A DNA stretch of 64,000 nt from Massilia kyonggiensis (lineage in GTDB: Bacteria; Pseudomonadota; Gammaproteobacteria; Burkholderiales; Burkholderiaceae_D), in NCBI RefSeq assembly GCF_024756235.1, contig NZ_JANUGY010000010.1, forward strand, positions 186,001 to 250,000, given 5' to 3'. The translations under genes and the position numbers were made by a program. Numbering within the stretch: position 1 is the stretch's first letter; every line of letters starts with the position of its first letter. This document shows, piece after piece, positions 23,088 through 31,978 of the stretch. Under the pieces are notes generated by a model that ran no database searches, was not told the DNA's origin, and saw only the letters and a list, made by a program, of their open reading frames with translations.

Positions 23088-24728
23088 TCAGCGGAAGCTC
23101 AGCGCTCCCGTCAGGTCGCCCGGCGGACGCGCGCCGCGGGCTGCGAACGCCGCGTTGCGCGCGGCCAGGCCCTCCAGCAGCGGCAGGTCGTGCAGGCGCG
23201 TGATGAAGCGCAGGATCGACGTCGTGTCGTAGAAATTGTGGTCGACGGCGCCCTTCTTCGCGTACGGCGAGATGACGATGGCCGGGATGCGCGAGCCCGG
23301 GCCCCAGCGGTCGCCCTGCGGCGGCGCCACATGGTCCCACCAGCCGCCGTTCTCGTCGAAGGTGACGACGACGACCATGTCCTTCCACTGCGGCGACTTC
23401 TTGAGGTGCTCGATCACGTTGGCCACGTGGGCGTCGCCGGACTCCACATCCGAATAGCCCGCGTGCAGGTTCAGATTCCCCTGCGGCTTGTAGAACGTAA
23501 CGGCCGGCAGCCTGCCGGCGATGGCGTCGGCGATGAATTTGTTCGAGATCGGGCTGTCGCCCATGCCGCCGTCGCGCAGGTGCTCGGCGCGCGCCGCGGT
23601 GCCCGGTCCGAACTGTTTGAAATAGTTGAATGGCTGGTGGTGGAACTGGAAGTTCGGACGCTCGCCTTCGCCGCGCCCGTCCAGCGCCGCCTGCCACGCG
23701 CCCGCATACCACGCCCAGGCGACGCCCTTGTCGGACAGCAGGTCGCCGATCGTCTTGTACGTCTGCGGCGGCAGCACGGCCGGGTCCTGCGGATCGGCCA
23801 GGTGCGCATCGCCGCCCGGTGCCGGACGCACCCAGCTCGGCTGGAACGGCGGCGCCATCGTGTTGACCGCGTAGCCGTCCGGCGTGATCGCGCCGTTGTT
23901 GACGAACTTCGGCTTGCCCTCCAGCGCCGACTTCGGCGAATCCGGCGCCAGCGCGAGGCGGACGCCCGTCGGGCCGTCTTCCAGCACGGCGATCTTCTTC
24001 GCGGCCGGCGTGGACGCCGCATCGAAGAATTCCGGCACGCGGCCGCTGATCAGGAACTGGTGGTTCAGGTAGGAGCCGCCGAACGCGCCCATGAAGAAGT
24101 TGTCGCACAGCGTGAATTCGCGCGCGATCTGCCACAGGCCCAGGTTCTTCGACGTCTCGCCGTAATGCCCCATCGTCAGCGCGCCGTTGTCGCCCCATGC
24201 CACGAAGCCGTCGTTCCTGCCGCCGTTGATCTGCATCTGGTTCTGGTAGAACAAATGCCACAGGTCGCGCGTGATGATCGCTTCCGGCAGCGGCTTGCCC
24301 GCGGCATCCGTCAACCTGAAGGGCGCGTTGGGAAGATGCTGGATGTCGTCTTCCCTGATCAGGTAATCCTTGCCGCCGATGTTCTGGCGCGCCGGGACCA
24401 TGCCGCCCCAGATCTTCGGCAGTTCAGGCAGGACGCTGCCGTCGCGGTCCTTCTGCGGCACGACGTTCGCCGCCGCCAACGGTTGCGCGAGCCCGGGAAA
24501 GTCCGCGAACAGGTTGTTGAAGCTGCGGTTCTCCAGGTAGATCACGACGACGTTCTTGACATGCGCCTTCAGCTTGGCATCCAGCGAGCCGGCGACGGTC
24601 TTGACGGCCCTGGCGGCGGGCTTCGCCTCGCTGGCCGGCGCGATCGATGCCGACAGGCCCACGGCGGCCGCAGCCTGGAAGATGCGGCGGCGCGCGGGGC
24701 TGGCGGGCAGGTCGTCGTGGTCTTGCAT
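23088..24728 (-). CDS. Tat-exported acid phosphatase / phospholipase C-like phosphoesterase
   Basis: 546 residues of the AcpA/PLC phosphoesterase family. The N terminus carries a Tat-like signal (ARRRIFQAAAAVGLSASIAP). Metal-site motifs: VVVIYLENRSFNNLF near 50-65, DGFVAWGDNGALTMGHY, DNFFMGAFGGSYLNHQFLI, VVVTFDENGGWWDHVAPP and a late RIPAIVISPYAKKGAVDHNFYDT. The family removes phosphate from phosphomonoesters or phospholipids in the periplasm or outside. AGGAGAACGCC before ATG 24728 sets the start. An inverted repeat flanks its probable -10. Confidence 0.9.
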   Translation of the reverse strand: MQDHDDLPASPARRRIFQAAAAVGLSASIAPASEAKPAARAVKTVAGSLDAKLKAHVKNVVVIYLENRSFNNLFADFPGLAQPLAAANVVPQKDRDGSVLPELPKIWGGMVPARQNIGGKDYLIREDDIQHLPNAPFRLTDAAGKPLPEAIITRDLWHLFYQNQMQINGGRNDGFVAWGDNGALTMGHYGETSKNLGLWQIAREFTLCDNFFMGAFGGSYLNHQFLISGRVPEFFDAASTPAAKKIAVLEDGPTGVRLALAPDSPKSALEGKPKFVNNGAITPDGYAVNTMAPPFQPSWVRPAPGGDAHLADPQDPAVLPPQTYKTIGDLLSDKGVAWAWYAGAWQAALDGRGEGERPNFQFHHQPFNYFKQFGPGTAARAEHLRDGGMGDSPISNKFIADAIAGRLPAVTFYKPQGNLNLHAGYSDVESGDAHVANVIEHLKKSPQWKDMVVVVTFDENGGWWDHVAPPQGDRWGPGSRIPAIVISPYAKKGAVDHNFYDTTSILRFITRLHDLPLLEGLAARNAAFAARGARPPGDLTGALSFR

Positions 24729-24744
24729 GGCGTTCTCCTGTGAC

Positions 24745-24775
24745 GGCAAAAAATTGATTATCTGTTCTTTTTGCC
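24745..24775 (-). promoter_or_regulatory. Inverted repeat around the -10 of the phosphoesterase gene
   Basis: GGCAAAAA (24745-24752) and TTTTTGCC (24768-24775) form an 8-bp inverted repeat with a 15-base centre. On the minus strand GATAAT lies in the centre, a good -10, without a clear -35. A regulator site is plausible; it does not match a PhoB box. Confidence 0.4.
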
Positions 24776-24898
24776 ATCAGGAAAAGAAAAAAGCAGGCGT
24801 CAATACGGGCAAAAACGACAGCTCGCTTACATCTCCTTAACCGCGTTTAACACCCCGGCGCGCCAGAATGTCATGGACGAATCGACGAAAGGATCACC

Positions 24899-26269
24899 AT
24901 GAAACGCACCGCGCTCGCCGCCATCGGCGCCCTCTTCCTGGCCTGCGCGCCCATTGTCCACGCCGACGACACGGCCACGTCCACCCTCAAGCTGCCGCAG
25001 GCGCAGGTCGAGCGGCTGCTGGGGGCGTATGCCATGATCAAGCAGAACTACGTCGGCGAGACCGACGACAAGGCGTTGTTCGACGGCGCCCTGTCCGGCA
25101 TGCTGGCGGCGCTCGATGCGCACTCGCGCTACCTGGACAAGGACGCCATGCGCGACGTCGGGCGCGAGAACAGCGGCGAGTACGTGGGCATCGGTATCGA
25201 GGTCGAAGGCGACCGCAACCAGTTGCGCGTGGTGTCCGCCACCGAAGGCTCGCCGGCCGAACGCGCGGGCATCCGGTCGGGCGACGTGATCGTCTCCGTG
25301 GACGGGGCGCCCGTCGCCGGCATGGCGAACGACGACGTCGCGCGGCGCATGCACGGTGCGCCGGGAACCGTGGTCGCCATCGGCATCGCGCGCCGCAACA
25401 AGGTCGAGACGCTGCGCATCACGCGCGCCGACCTGCACAACGACACGGTACGCGTGAAGATGGCGGCGCCCGGTCTTGCCTGGATCCGCATCTCGGAATT
25501 CGGCGGCGCCACGGCGGCCGACCTCGCGGCAGCCCTGAAAAAACTGGACAACCCGCGCGGCCTGATCCTCGACCTGCGCAACGATCCGGGCGGCCTGGTG
25601 GCGACGGGCGTCGCGGTCGCCGGCGCGTTCCTGCAGCCGGGCACCGTGCTGTTCACGGCGCGCGGGCGCGAGCCGGGCGCCAACGCCACCGTCACTGTCG
25701 ACGAGCGCTACTACCGCCAGCAAGGCCAGCCCGACGTCCTGGCCGGACTGCCCGCGTGGACCCGCACCGTGCCGCTGACGGTGCTCGTGAACGGCGCCTC
25801 CGCCTCGGCCGCGGAACTGGTCACGGGCGCCCTGCAGGACCAGCACCGCGCCACCGTGATCGGCACGCGCACGTTCGGCAAGGGCTCCATCCAATCCGTC
25901 ATCGGGCTGGACGAGGACAGCGGCGTCAAGTTCACCGTGGCGCGCTATTTCACGCCGAACGGCCACGAGATCCAGGCGCGCGGCGTCACGCCGGACATCG
26001 TCGTGACGCCCGCGGTGGCCGCCGACGACGACCTGCTGCTGCGCGAAGCGGATCTCGCGAAGCACCTGCCCGCGACACAGCCGCTCGAGGCGACGGCGGT
26101 GGCAGAGCGCGAACCCGTGGAGTCCACGCGCACGTTCGGCACGCGCGACGACAAGGTCCTGCAGACCGCGGTGGCCGTCCTCACGCCCGAAGACAAGCGT
26201 TCGTCCACGCTCGCGGCCCTGTTGCGCCGCTGGAGCGGTGCGCCGCTGGCGGCGACGGCCGCGCCGTAA
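24899..26269 (+). CDS. S41 carboxy-terminal processing protease
   Basis: 456 residues. Signal peptide (about 1-23), N-terminal helical region with DGALSGMLAALDAHSRYLD, PDZ domain at about 95-175 (GIGIEVEGD; VVSATEGSPAERAGIRSGDVI), and the S41 core. The nucleophile Ser is in VNGASASAAELV and the general-base Lys in GTRTFGKGSIQSV. CtpA-type enzymes trim or degrade periplasmic proteins such as cell-wall hydrolases. The start ATG follows GAAAGGATCACC. Length and order match CtpA; a lipoprotein adaptor partner is not nearby. Confidence 0.93.
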   Translation: MKRTALAAIGALFLACAPIVHADDTATSTLKLPQAQVERLLGAYAMIKQNYVGETDDKALFDGALSGMLAALDAHSRYLDKDAMRDVGRENSGEYVGIGIEVEGDRNQLRVVSATEGSPAERAGIRSGDVIVSVDGAPVAGMANDDVARRMHGAPGTVVAIGIARRNKVETLRITRADLHNDTVRVKMAAPGLAWIRISEFGGATAADLAAALKKLDNPRGLILDLRNDPGGLVATGVAVAGAFLQPGTVLFTARGREPGANATVTVDERYYRQQGQPDVLAGLPAWTRTVPLTVLVNGASASAAELVTGALQDQHRATVIGTRTFGKGSIQSVIGLDEDSGVKFTVARYFTPNGHEIQARGVTPDIVVTPAVAADDDLLLREADLAKHLPATQPLEATAVAEREPVESTRTFGTRDDKVLQTAVAVLTPEDKRSSTLAALLRRWSGAPLAATAAP

Positions 26270-26380
26270 CGGTCACGTCATAATCCGGCGTCAGAATACG
26301 CATCGCTCCCAGGGAAGAGAGCACATGGCGGCTCGGCCGCCCTACCGGCGCCGGCGGTCGGGAAACATACCGGCACCAAT

Positions 26381-27901
26381 TCAGAAGCGAGCCTTGACGC
26401 GCAGCCGGTCCTTGACGTGCCGGCGCGCGCGCGGCATCGCATCCAGCGCACGCGCGGCCAGCACGCCTTCGATGAAGCCGAGCAGCCCCGCCTCCTGCGG
26501 CACGCGGTCACGCAGCTGCGCGACCAGTTCGCGCGCGACGAACGCATCGTTGATCTCGCCCAGCTCGTCCTGCATGCCGCTCAAGAGATCGTGCCGTTTC
26601 GTCGCCTTGCGGTCATGCGACAGCACGGCGAAGAATTCGCGCGCATAGCGCTCCTTCTTGGCCGCGATGCGCACCTTGTGCAGGCACTCGGGCCGCTTCA
26701 GGTCGTAGCCGCGGGCACGCTTGCGCACGCGCGCAGCCGCGTGCTGCACGAGCTGCGGCGCGGCCTTCGCGATCCTTTGTTCGAGCGGATCGGCCGGCAA
26801 TGTCGTGTGCTGCCAGCCCTTGCCCGCGATCCAGCCGCCCAGCGCCAGCATCAGGGTCGTGTAGCGCGGGCTGCCGACGGCCGAGCGCACGCGCGCCCGA
26901 TGGCGGTCCGCCTCTTCGCGCGCGGCCGCTTCCACGCGCGCCAGCGACGGCTTCTGGTCCTCCGCCAGCGGCAGGCCGGGCAGCACGGATTCGAGGAACA
27001 CGTCCCAGTTGCGCGCGTCGCCCAGTTCGCCGGCAAGCCAGTCGATGTCGGCCGCCAGCGGTTCCGGCAGCGTCACGAGCCCGTCGACCATGTCCTGGGC
27101 CGCGCGCAGGCGGCGCAGGCCGACGCGCATCTGGTGCAGGCTCTCGACGTCGCCCGCCAGCACGCCCCGCTCGTTGGCCTGCATCTGCTGCAGGCAGTTC
27201 TGCAGGATGCCGCCGAGGGCTTCGCCCAGCGTCGCCTTGCGCTTGAGCGTCACCGGCGCGGCCTTGACGGCGTGCGCCTTGTCCTCGGTCGCCAGCGCAT
27301 AGCCGCGTTCGGCCTTGCTGATGTTCTCGATGCGCACGGGCGTCGCCGCGTGCACCCGCTGCGCGAGTTCGTACAGGCAGGCCGGGTCGCCATCCTTCAC
27401 TTCGAGCTCCAGCTCGCGCACTTGCGTCTTGCGCTCGCCGTGCTGCAGTTCGCCCACGTCCAGCGCGCACTCGACATGCGTGCCGTCCGGCAGGGCCAGC
27501 ATCCACGTCGTGCGCTTCGTGCGGTTGACGAAGACCGGCTCGGGCGCGAGCTGCTGGCCACCCAGGCTGTCGGCGAGGTCGGGCAACGCTTCGCGCAACT
27601 GGCGGTCGAAGAGGTCGTGGTCGGGCGCCTCGGACTGGATCTCGGCTTCCAGCTCGGTCCTCCGGTGCAGGCCGGCCACCGCGCTGCCGCCGCCCTTCAG
27701 GGTCTGCACGTGACGCTCGCCGGCGCTGCGCACGCGCAGGGCAAAGCCATGCTTCCACAAGTCGAAACCGCCGGTGTCGAAATAGCGGTCGACGTGTTCC
27801 TGGTCGCGCGGCTTCGACACGGCGTGTTCGCGCAGCACGGCGGATTTTTTCAACTGCGCGGCGCTCGTCGCGTCCACGGCCAGCTTGATCTCGCATTCCA
27901 T
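26381..27901 (-). CDS. CYTH and CHAD domain protein
   Basis: 506 residues. N-terminal CYTH (triphosphate tunnel) domain, about 1-205, opening with the ExExK motif as ECEIKLAV and carrying RYFDT, ALRVR, TLKGGG and RTKRT strand residues; then a C-terminal CHAD domain (about 225-506) rich in conserved His and Arg (ESLHQMRVGLRRLRAA; ECLHKVRIAAKKERYA). CYTH enzymes such as YgiF hydrolyse inorganic triphosphate; CHAD domains bind polyphosphate. A role in polyphosphate turnover is therefore likely. AGGAGAATTCG precedes the ATG. Confidence 0.93.
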   Translation of the reverse strand: MECEIKLAVDATSAAQLKKSAVLREHAVSKPRDQEHVDRYFDTGGFDLWKHGFALRVRSAGERHVQTLKGGGSAVAGLHRRTELEAEIQSEAPDHDLFDRQLREALPDLADSLGGQQLAPEPVFVNRTKRTTWMLALPDGTHVECALDVGELQHGERKTQVRELELEVKDGDPACLYELAQRVHAATPVRIENISKAERGYALATEDKAHAVKAAPVTLKRKATLGEALGGILQNCLQQMQANERGVLAGDVESLHQMRVGLRRLRAAQDMVDGLVTLPEPLAADIDWLAGELGDARNWDVFLESVLPGLPLAEDQKPSLARVEAAAREEADRHRARVRSAVGSPRYTTLMLALGGWIAGKGWQHTTLPADPLEQRIAKAAPQLVQHAAARVRKRARGYDLKRPECLHKVRIAAKKERYAREFFAVLSHDRKATKRHDLLSGMQDELGEINDAFVARELVAQLRDRVPQEAGLLGFIEGVLAARALDAMPRARRHVKDRLRVKARF

Positions 27902-28102
27902 CGAATTCTCCTGTCATCTATCCCTCTTACTGTAGCGCATCGCCTTTGAGTCCGACACACGAATCGGCCTGCGCCTATTCGCGTTGCATCAACCTGCGAC
28001 GCGTGCACGACTGATGCAGAACAGCCCGGCGCAGACCACGTACCGCTACCGTACGGGGGCTGCCCGGGCATTCATGCAGGCCGCATTTCCAAGGAGACAG
28101 AT

Positions 28103-28852
28103 ATGGCACGGTTCGGTGTCGAGGCGATCCGCTATTTCAGCCACGCGCGCGCGGCGCACGTGGACACGGCGGGCGACCTCACCTACACGTTCAATCGAAG
28201 TAATGGCCTGGACAATAAACTGCGCGGCGCCGGCCACACGCGCGCGTTCTACTGGGCGAATACGGATGTCTGGGAGACCGACATCCGCGACAGCGACCAG
28301 GGCGGCGACGACCGCCACTGGGTCGACGACGTCGACCTCTTCTGGATCGAAACCCACGGCAACCACGACGACGCGGGCCACGTCGTGCTGCTGTACGACA
28401 CGCCCGTCACGGAATGGCTCGCCAATTCGGCGCGCTGGCAGCTGGGCGAGGACTGGAACAACGAATGGGTGATGGCCTATTCGTGCGACACGGCGGCGCT
28501 GCCCACCGTCACCGGCCTGTGGAACATCTTCGCGCGCATGCACATCTATTGCGGCGCCTGGGATCTGATGTGGGACGGCATCACGACGGACGAATGCGGC
28601 GAGGACGTGGGCGACAACCTCGTGCACGGCGACACGGTGGCGCATGCCTGGCACGACGGCGTCTCGGACTGGTGGGTCGACAACCACCCGATCACCGTGT
28701 GCGTGGGCGATGCCGCCACGTGGAACAACGGCGCGATCCGCTGGAACCTCAGCGCCATCAACCGCGATCACCTGTGGGGCCACGGCACCGTGACCCCGGA
28801 CCTGGCGCCTGCGCAGCAGGCCTGCCTGCTGTGGTACTGGACGGAGGGCTGA
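28103..28852 (+). CDS. DUF6345 protein with caspase-like His/Cys pattern
   Basis: 249 residues, no signal peptide. I match it to DUF6345. Two hydrophobic strands end in VDLFWIETHGNHDD (His85-Gly86) and EWVMAYSCDTA (Cys128-Asp129), the order and spacing of the His/Cys dyad in clan CD peptidases (caspases, gingipains, legumain). Trp and His are unusually common (WWVDNHP, DRDHLWGHG-like end). AAGGAGACAGAT before ATG is an excellent ribosome site. The next gene starts three bases after its stop. Protease activity is inference; it may instead be a degenerate or binding member. Confidence 0.72.
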   Translation: MARFGVEAIRYFSHARAAHVDTAGDLTYTFNRSNGLDNKLRGAGHTRAFYWANTDVWETDIRDSDQGGDDRHWVDDVDLFWIETHGNHDDAGHVVLLYDTPVTEWLANSARWQLGEDWNNEWVMAYSCDTAALPTVTGLWNIFARMHIYCGAWDLMWDGITTDECGEDVGDNLVHGDTVAHAWHDGVSDWWVDNHPITVCVGDAATWNNGAIRWNLSAINRDHLWGHGTVTPDLAPAQQACLLWYWTEG

Positions 28853-28855
28853 ACG

Positions 28856-29794
28856 ATGAGCGACCACACCCTGCTGCACACACTTGCCGGCACCTGCGCC
28901 GACGCGCGCATTCCCGAGCAGGCCGACATCCTCCTGCTGCAGACGCCCACGCGGGAACAGCTGCAGGCACGCGCCCGCCGCTTCGTCGCGCTGCTGGAGG
29001 AACACGGCGGCTGCCCGCACGACAACGGCGGCGCCTGGCAACAGCGCGACGACCACACGGTGATCTACCTGGCGGACGGCGCGCGCGCCATGGTCTACCA
29101 CGCGTCCGGCGCGCTGCGCTACGTCTCCGGCCTCGGCCCTGCAGAGGCGCCGTTCGAACACGACGCCGAACGGGCCGCCCTGCAACGCCTCGTCGAGGAA
29201 CGCGCGCACAAGCTGGCCTTGTCCGACTGGGCCGGCCCGAACGGCGAGTTGCGCTTCGAGCGCCTGTTCCGCACGCTGGGCCAGGGCGCCGACCCGGCCG
29301 GCAAGACCTCCGCGACGACGCTGTTCCGGGCCCTCGGCGCCTGGCGCCAATACGCCGGCGGCATTCCGGTGCTGGGCGCCGCGTCCGTCGCGCTGCGGCT
29401 TGCGGGCGATGGACGGCTCGACGCCCTGTCGGTGCAGGTGCGGCCCGCCAACGGCGAAGTGCTGGACCGCGCGGCCATCGTCGAACCGCAAGCAGGTGCG
29501 CGCCAGATCGTGGCGCAACTGGCTACGCTGCTCGGCCAGAAAGAGGTCCCGGGCGGCCTGGTGGAATCGGCGACCTTGCAGTTCGGCTACCTCGACCTGG
29601 GCAAGCGCAAGTCCCAGCGCGTGCTGGCGCCCGCTTACGTCGCACACGTCGTCTTGCGCCACAAGACGGGACGCCAGGCCTATGTGCTGGCCGTGCGCGC
29701 GACGGAACGGACCTATCTCGACCTGCCCGTGTTTGGCAGCGGCATCGTGGCCGGACACGGACGCACGGAGATCGCGCGCTGCAACGTGAGCTGA
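28856..29794 (+). CDS. Partner of the DUF6345 gene, with propeptide-like (FTP/PepSY-like) motif
   Basis: 312 residues, no signal peptide or membrane helix. Residues about 160-200 (RQYAGGIPVLGAASVALRL, then GDGRLDALSVQVRP) recall the vPVvG...v.l..dG pattern of FTP propeptide domains, and AYVAHVVLRHKTG...YVLAVRATE near 259-285 resembles the PepSY-like segment that follows it in thermolysin-type precursors. In those enzymes this region folds and inhibits the protease. Three bases from the DUF6345 stop, so the two form one unit. A chaperone or inhibitor role in trans is inference. Confidence 0.6.
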   Translation: MSDHTLLHTLAGTCADARIPEQADILLLQTPTREQLQARARRFVALLEEHGGCPHDNGGAWQQRDDHTVIYLADGARAMVYHASGALRYVSGLGPAEAPFEHDAERAALQRLVEERAHKLALSDWAGPNGELRFERLFRTLGQGADPAGKTSATTLFRALGAWRQYAGGIPVLGAASVALRLAGDGRLDALSVQVRPANGEVLDRAAIVEPQAGARQIVAQLATLLGQKEVPGGLVESATLQFGYLDLGKRKSQRVLAPAYVAHVVLRHKTGRQAYVLAVRATERTYLDLPVFGSGIVAGHGRTEIARCNVS

Positions 29795-29815
29795 CAGATG
29801 CGTTGACGGGTGCGC

Positions 29816-30754
29816 TCAGGCAGCCGGCTGCGGGTGCAGATCCAGCCTGCGGCCGGCCTTGACGATCTGGCTTGGCACCTCGTGACCGACCAGGTCCTGC
29901 AGTCGGACCGCGGCCTGCAGCAGCAAGGCCAGGTCGACGCCGGTGTCGTAGCCCATCAGCTCGAGCGCGTGCACGACCTCCTCCGTGCACACGTTGCCGG
30001 TGGCGCCGGGTGCATAGGGGCAGCCGCCGATGCCGCCGAGGGAGGCGTCGAAGCGGTCGGCGCCGGCGTCGATGGCGGCCAGCACGTTCGCGAGGCCCAT
30101 GCCACGCGTGTTGTGGAAATGCAGCGTGAGTTCGATGCCGGGCCAGCGGGCACGTACGGCTTCCGTCAGCGCGCGCACCTGGGTCGGATACGCCATGCCG
30201 GTGGTGTCGCACAGTGTGATGCCGCGCACGCCGAGTTCGTCGACGAAGCGGGTGCACCAGTCCAGCACGTCCTGCTGCGGCACGTCGCCTTCCATCGGGC
30301 AGCCGAAACTGCACGACAGCGACACGTTGACGGCGATGCCGTGGCGCCGCGCCAGCGCCGCGACGTCGGCCAGTCCGGCGAAGGATTGTGCACGCGTCAT
30401 GCGCAGGTTGGACAGGTTGTGGCTTTCGCTGGCCGACATGACCAGGTTCATCTCGCCGACGCCCGCCGCGACGGCGCGCTCGGCCCCGCGCACGTTCGGC
30501 ACGAGGGCGCTGTACACGACACCCGGTGCGCGTTCGATGCCGGCGAACACGTCGCCCGCATCCGCGAGCACGGGTACGGCCTTCGGCGACACGAAGGAGC
30601 TGACTTCGATCTTGGCGAGCCCCGCGCCCGACAGCATGTCGGCCAGGGCGATCTTGTCGGCCGTCGGCACGAAGCGGCACTCGGCCTGCAGGCCGTCGCG
30701 CAGGCCGACCTCCTGAATATGGATCCGTCGGCCGGCCCCGGCGAAGGCGCTCAT
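29816..30754 (-). CDS. Hydroxymethylglutaryl-CoA lyase family protein
   Basis: 312 residues of the HMGL-like DRE-TIM barrel family. The metal-binding IQEVGLRDGLQAE replaces the DRE motif as in HMG-CoA lyase, with ASLGGIGGCPYAPGATGN carrying the catalytic Cys loop and LHFHNTRGMGLAN the metal His pair. It splits HMG-CoA, or a related CoA ester such as citramalyl-CoA, to acetyl-CoA and a keto acid. The ATG overlaps the stop of the CoA-transferase gene (ATGA), so transferase and lyase form a two-step path. Confidence 0.9.
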   Translation of the reverse strand: MSAFAGAGRRIHIQEVGLRDGLQAECRFVPTADKIALADMLSGAGLAKIEVSSFVSPKAVPVLADAGDVFAGIERAPGVVYSALVPNVRGAERAVAAGVGEMNLVMSASESHNLSNLRMTRAQSFAGLADVAALARRHGIAVNVSLSCSFGCPMEGDVPQQDVLDWCTRFVDELGVRGITLCDTTGMAYPTQVRALTEAVRARWPGIELTLHFHNTRGMGLANVLAAIDAGADRFDASLGGIGGCPYAPGATGNVCTEEVVHALELMGYDTGVDLALLLQAAVRLQDLVGHEVPSQIVKAGRRLDLHPQPAA

Positions 30755-31968
30755 GCGACCACCTTGCGCGCACGCAGCGCCGCGATCTGGTCTTCGGTGA
30801 GGCCGATCTCGCGCAGCACGGCGTCCGTGTCCTCGCCCAGCCGCGGCGCCGCCGAGCGCACGCTGCCCGGCGTGCCCATCAGCTTCGGCACGATGCCCGG
30901 CACTTCCACCTCGTAGCCTTCTTTCGTCTGCTGCGTCAGGATCATGTCGCGTGCGCGGTAGTGCGGATCCTCGGCGATATCCTTCGCCGTGTAGACCTTG
31001 CCGGCCGGGACTTTCGCCGCGCCGAGCACGTCCAGGACGTCGGCCACGGTCCGCTCCGTCGTCCACGCGCCGATGGCGGCGTCGATCTCGTCCACGCGCG
31101 CGACGCGGCCCGCGTTGTTCGCGAGGTCAGGCGCGTCGCCCAGGTCGGGCCGGCCGATCGCCTGCATCAGGCGCTTGAAAATGCTGTCGCCATTGCCGGC
31201 GACGAGCACATAGCCGTCCACGCAGCGGTAGGCGTTGGAGGGGGCAATGCCCGGCAATGCGCTGCCGGCGGCCTCGCGCACGGCGCCGAACGCGCTGTAT
31301 TCGGGAATCAGGCTTTCCATCACGTTGAACACGGCTTCGTGCAGTGCGACGTCGATCACCTGCCCTTTCCCGCCGTTGACCTTGCGGTGGTACAGCGCGG
31401 TGAGCACGCCGATGGTGCCGTGCAGCGCGGCCAGCGTGTCGCCGATCGAGATGCCGCAGCGCACCGGCACGCGGCCCGGCTCGCCGGTCAGGTGGCGCAG
31501 GCCGCCCATCGCTTCGCCGATCGCGCCGAAGCCCGGCAGGTCGCGGTACGGCCCCGTCTGGCCATAGCCGGAAATGCGCAGCATGACGAGGCCCGGGTTC
31601 AGTTCGGACAGCACGTCCCACCCCATGCCCCAGCTTTCCAAGGTGCCGGGACGGAAGTTCTCGACGAGTACGTCGGCCTCGGCGATCAGCTTGCGCGCGA
31701 TGTCCTGCCCTTCCTCGCTTCTCAGGTCGAGGGCGACCGAGCGCTTGTTGCGCGACTGGACCTGCCACCAGACCGAGGTGCCGTCCTTCATCATGCGCCA
31801 GTTGCGCAACGGATCGCCCGTGCCTGGTGCCTCGATCTTGATCACGTCGGCGCCGAAATCGCCCAGCGTCTTGCCGGCGAACGGGCCGGCGATCAATTGT
31901 CCCATCTCGATCACGCGCACGCCCTGCAGGGCGTTGGCGGACATCGTGTGTGCAGCCGTCATGCTCAT
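30751..31968 (-). CDS. CaiB/BaiF family CoA-transferase
   Basis: 405 residues of class III CoA-transferases: ALQGVRVIEMGQLIAGPFAG at the N terminus, LGDFGADVIKIEAPGTGDPLR, NKRSVALDL, VLVENFRPGTLE, RISGYGQTGPYRDLPGF and VDVALHEAVF-like IDVALHEAVFNV. The catalytic Asp follows near residue 175. Transfers CoA to an organic acid, probably with succinyl-CoA as donor. GAGGACAAG before ATG 31968 sets the start. It sits between an MFS importer and an HMG-CoA-lyase-like gene. Confidence 0.92.
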   Translation of the reverse strand: MSMTAAHTMSANALQGVRVIEMGQLIAGPFAGKTLGDFGADVIKIEAPGTGDPLRNWRMMKDGTSVWWQVQSRNKRSVALDLRSEEGQDIARKLIAEADVLVENFRPGTLESWGMGWDVLSELNPGLVMLRISGYGQTGPYRDLPGFGAIGEAMGGLRHLTGEPGRVPVRCGISIGDTLAALHGTIGVLTALYHRKVNGGKGQVIDVALHEAVFNVMESLIPEYSAFGAVREAAGSALPGIAPSNAYRCVDGYVLVAGNGDSIFKRLMQAIGRPDLGDAPDLANNAGRVARVDEIDAAIGAWTTERTVADVLDVLGAAKVPAGKVYTAKDIAEDPHYRARDMILTQQTKEGYEVEVPGIVPKLMGTPGSVRSAAPRLGEDTDAVLREIGLTEDQIAALRARKVVA

Positions 31969-31978
31969 CTTGTCCTCG

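Noticed and set aside
22126..24261. 711-codon minus-strand frame joining the DUF4142 gene with the region of the phosphoesterase gene
   Set aside because: The upstream 400 codons are an out-of-frame reading of the phosphoesterase; the DUF4142 protein has its own signal peptide and ribosome site at 22920.
29816..31066. Fusion of the HMG-CoA-lyase-like protein with an upstream segment
   Set aside because: The extra codons are an alternate frame of the CoA-transferase; the ATGA overlap at 30751-30754 gives the true start.
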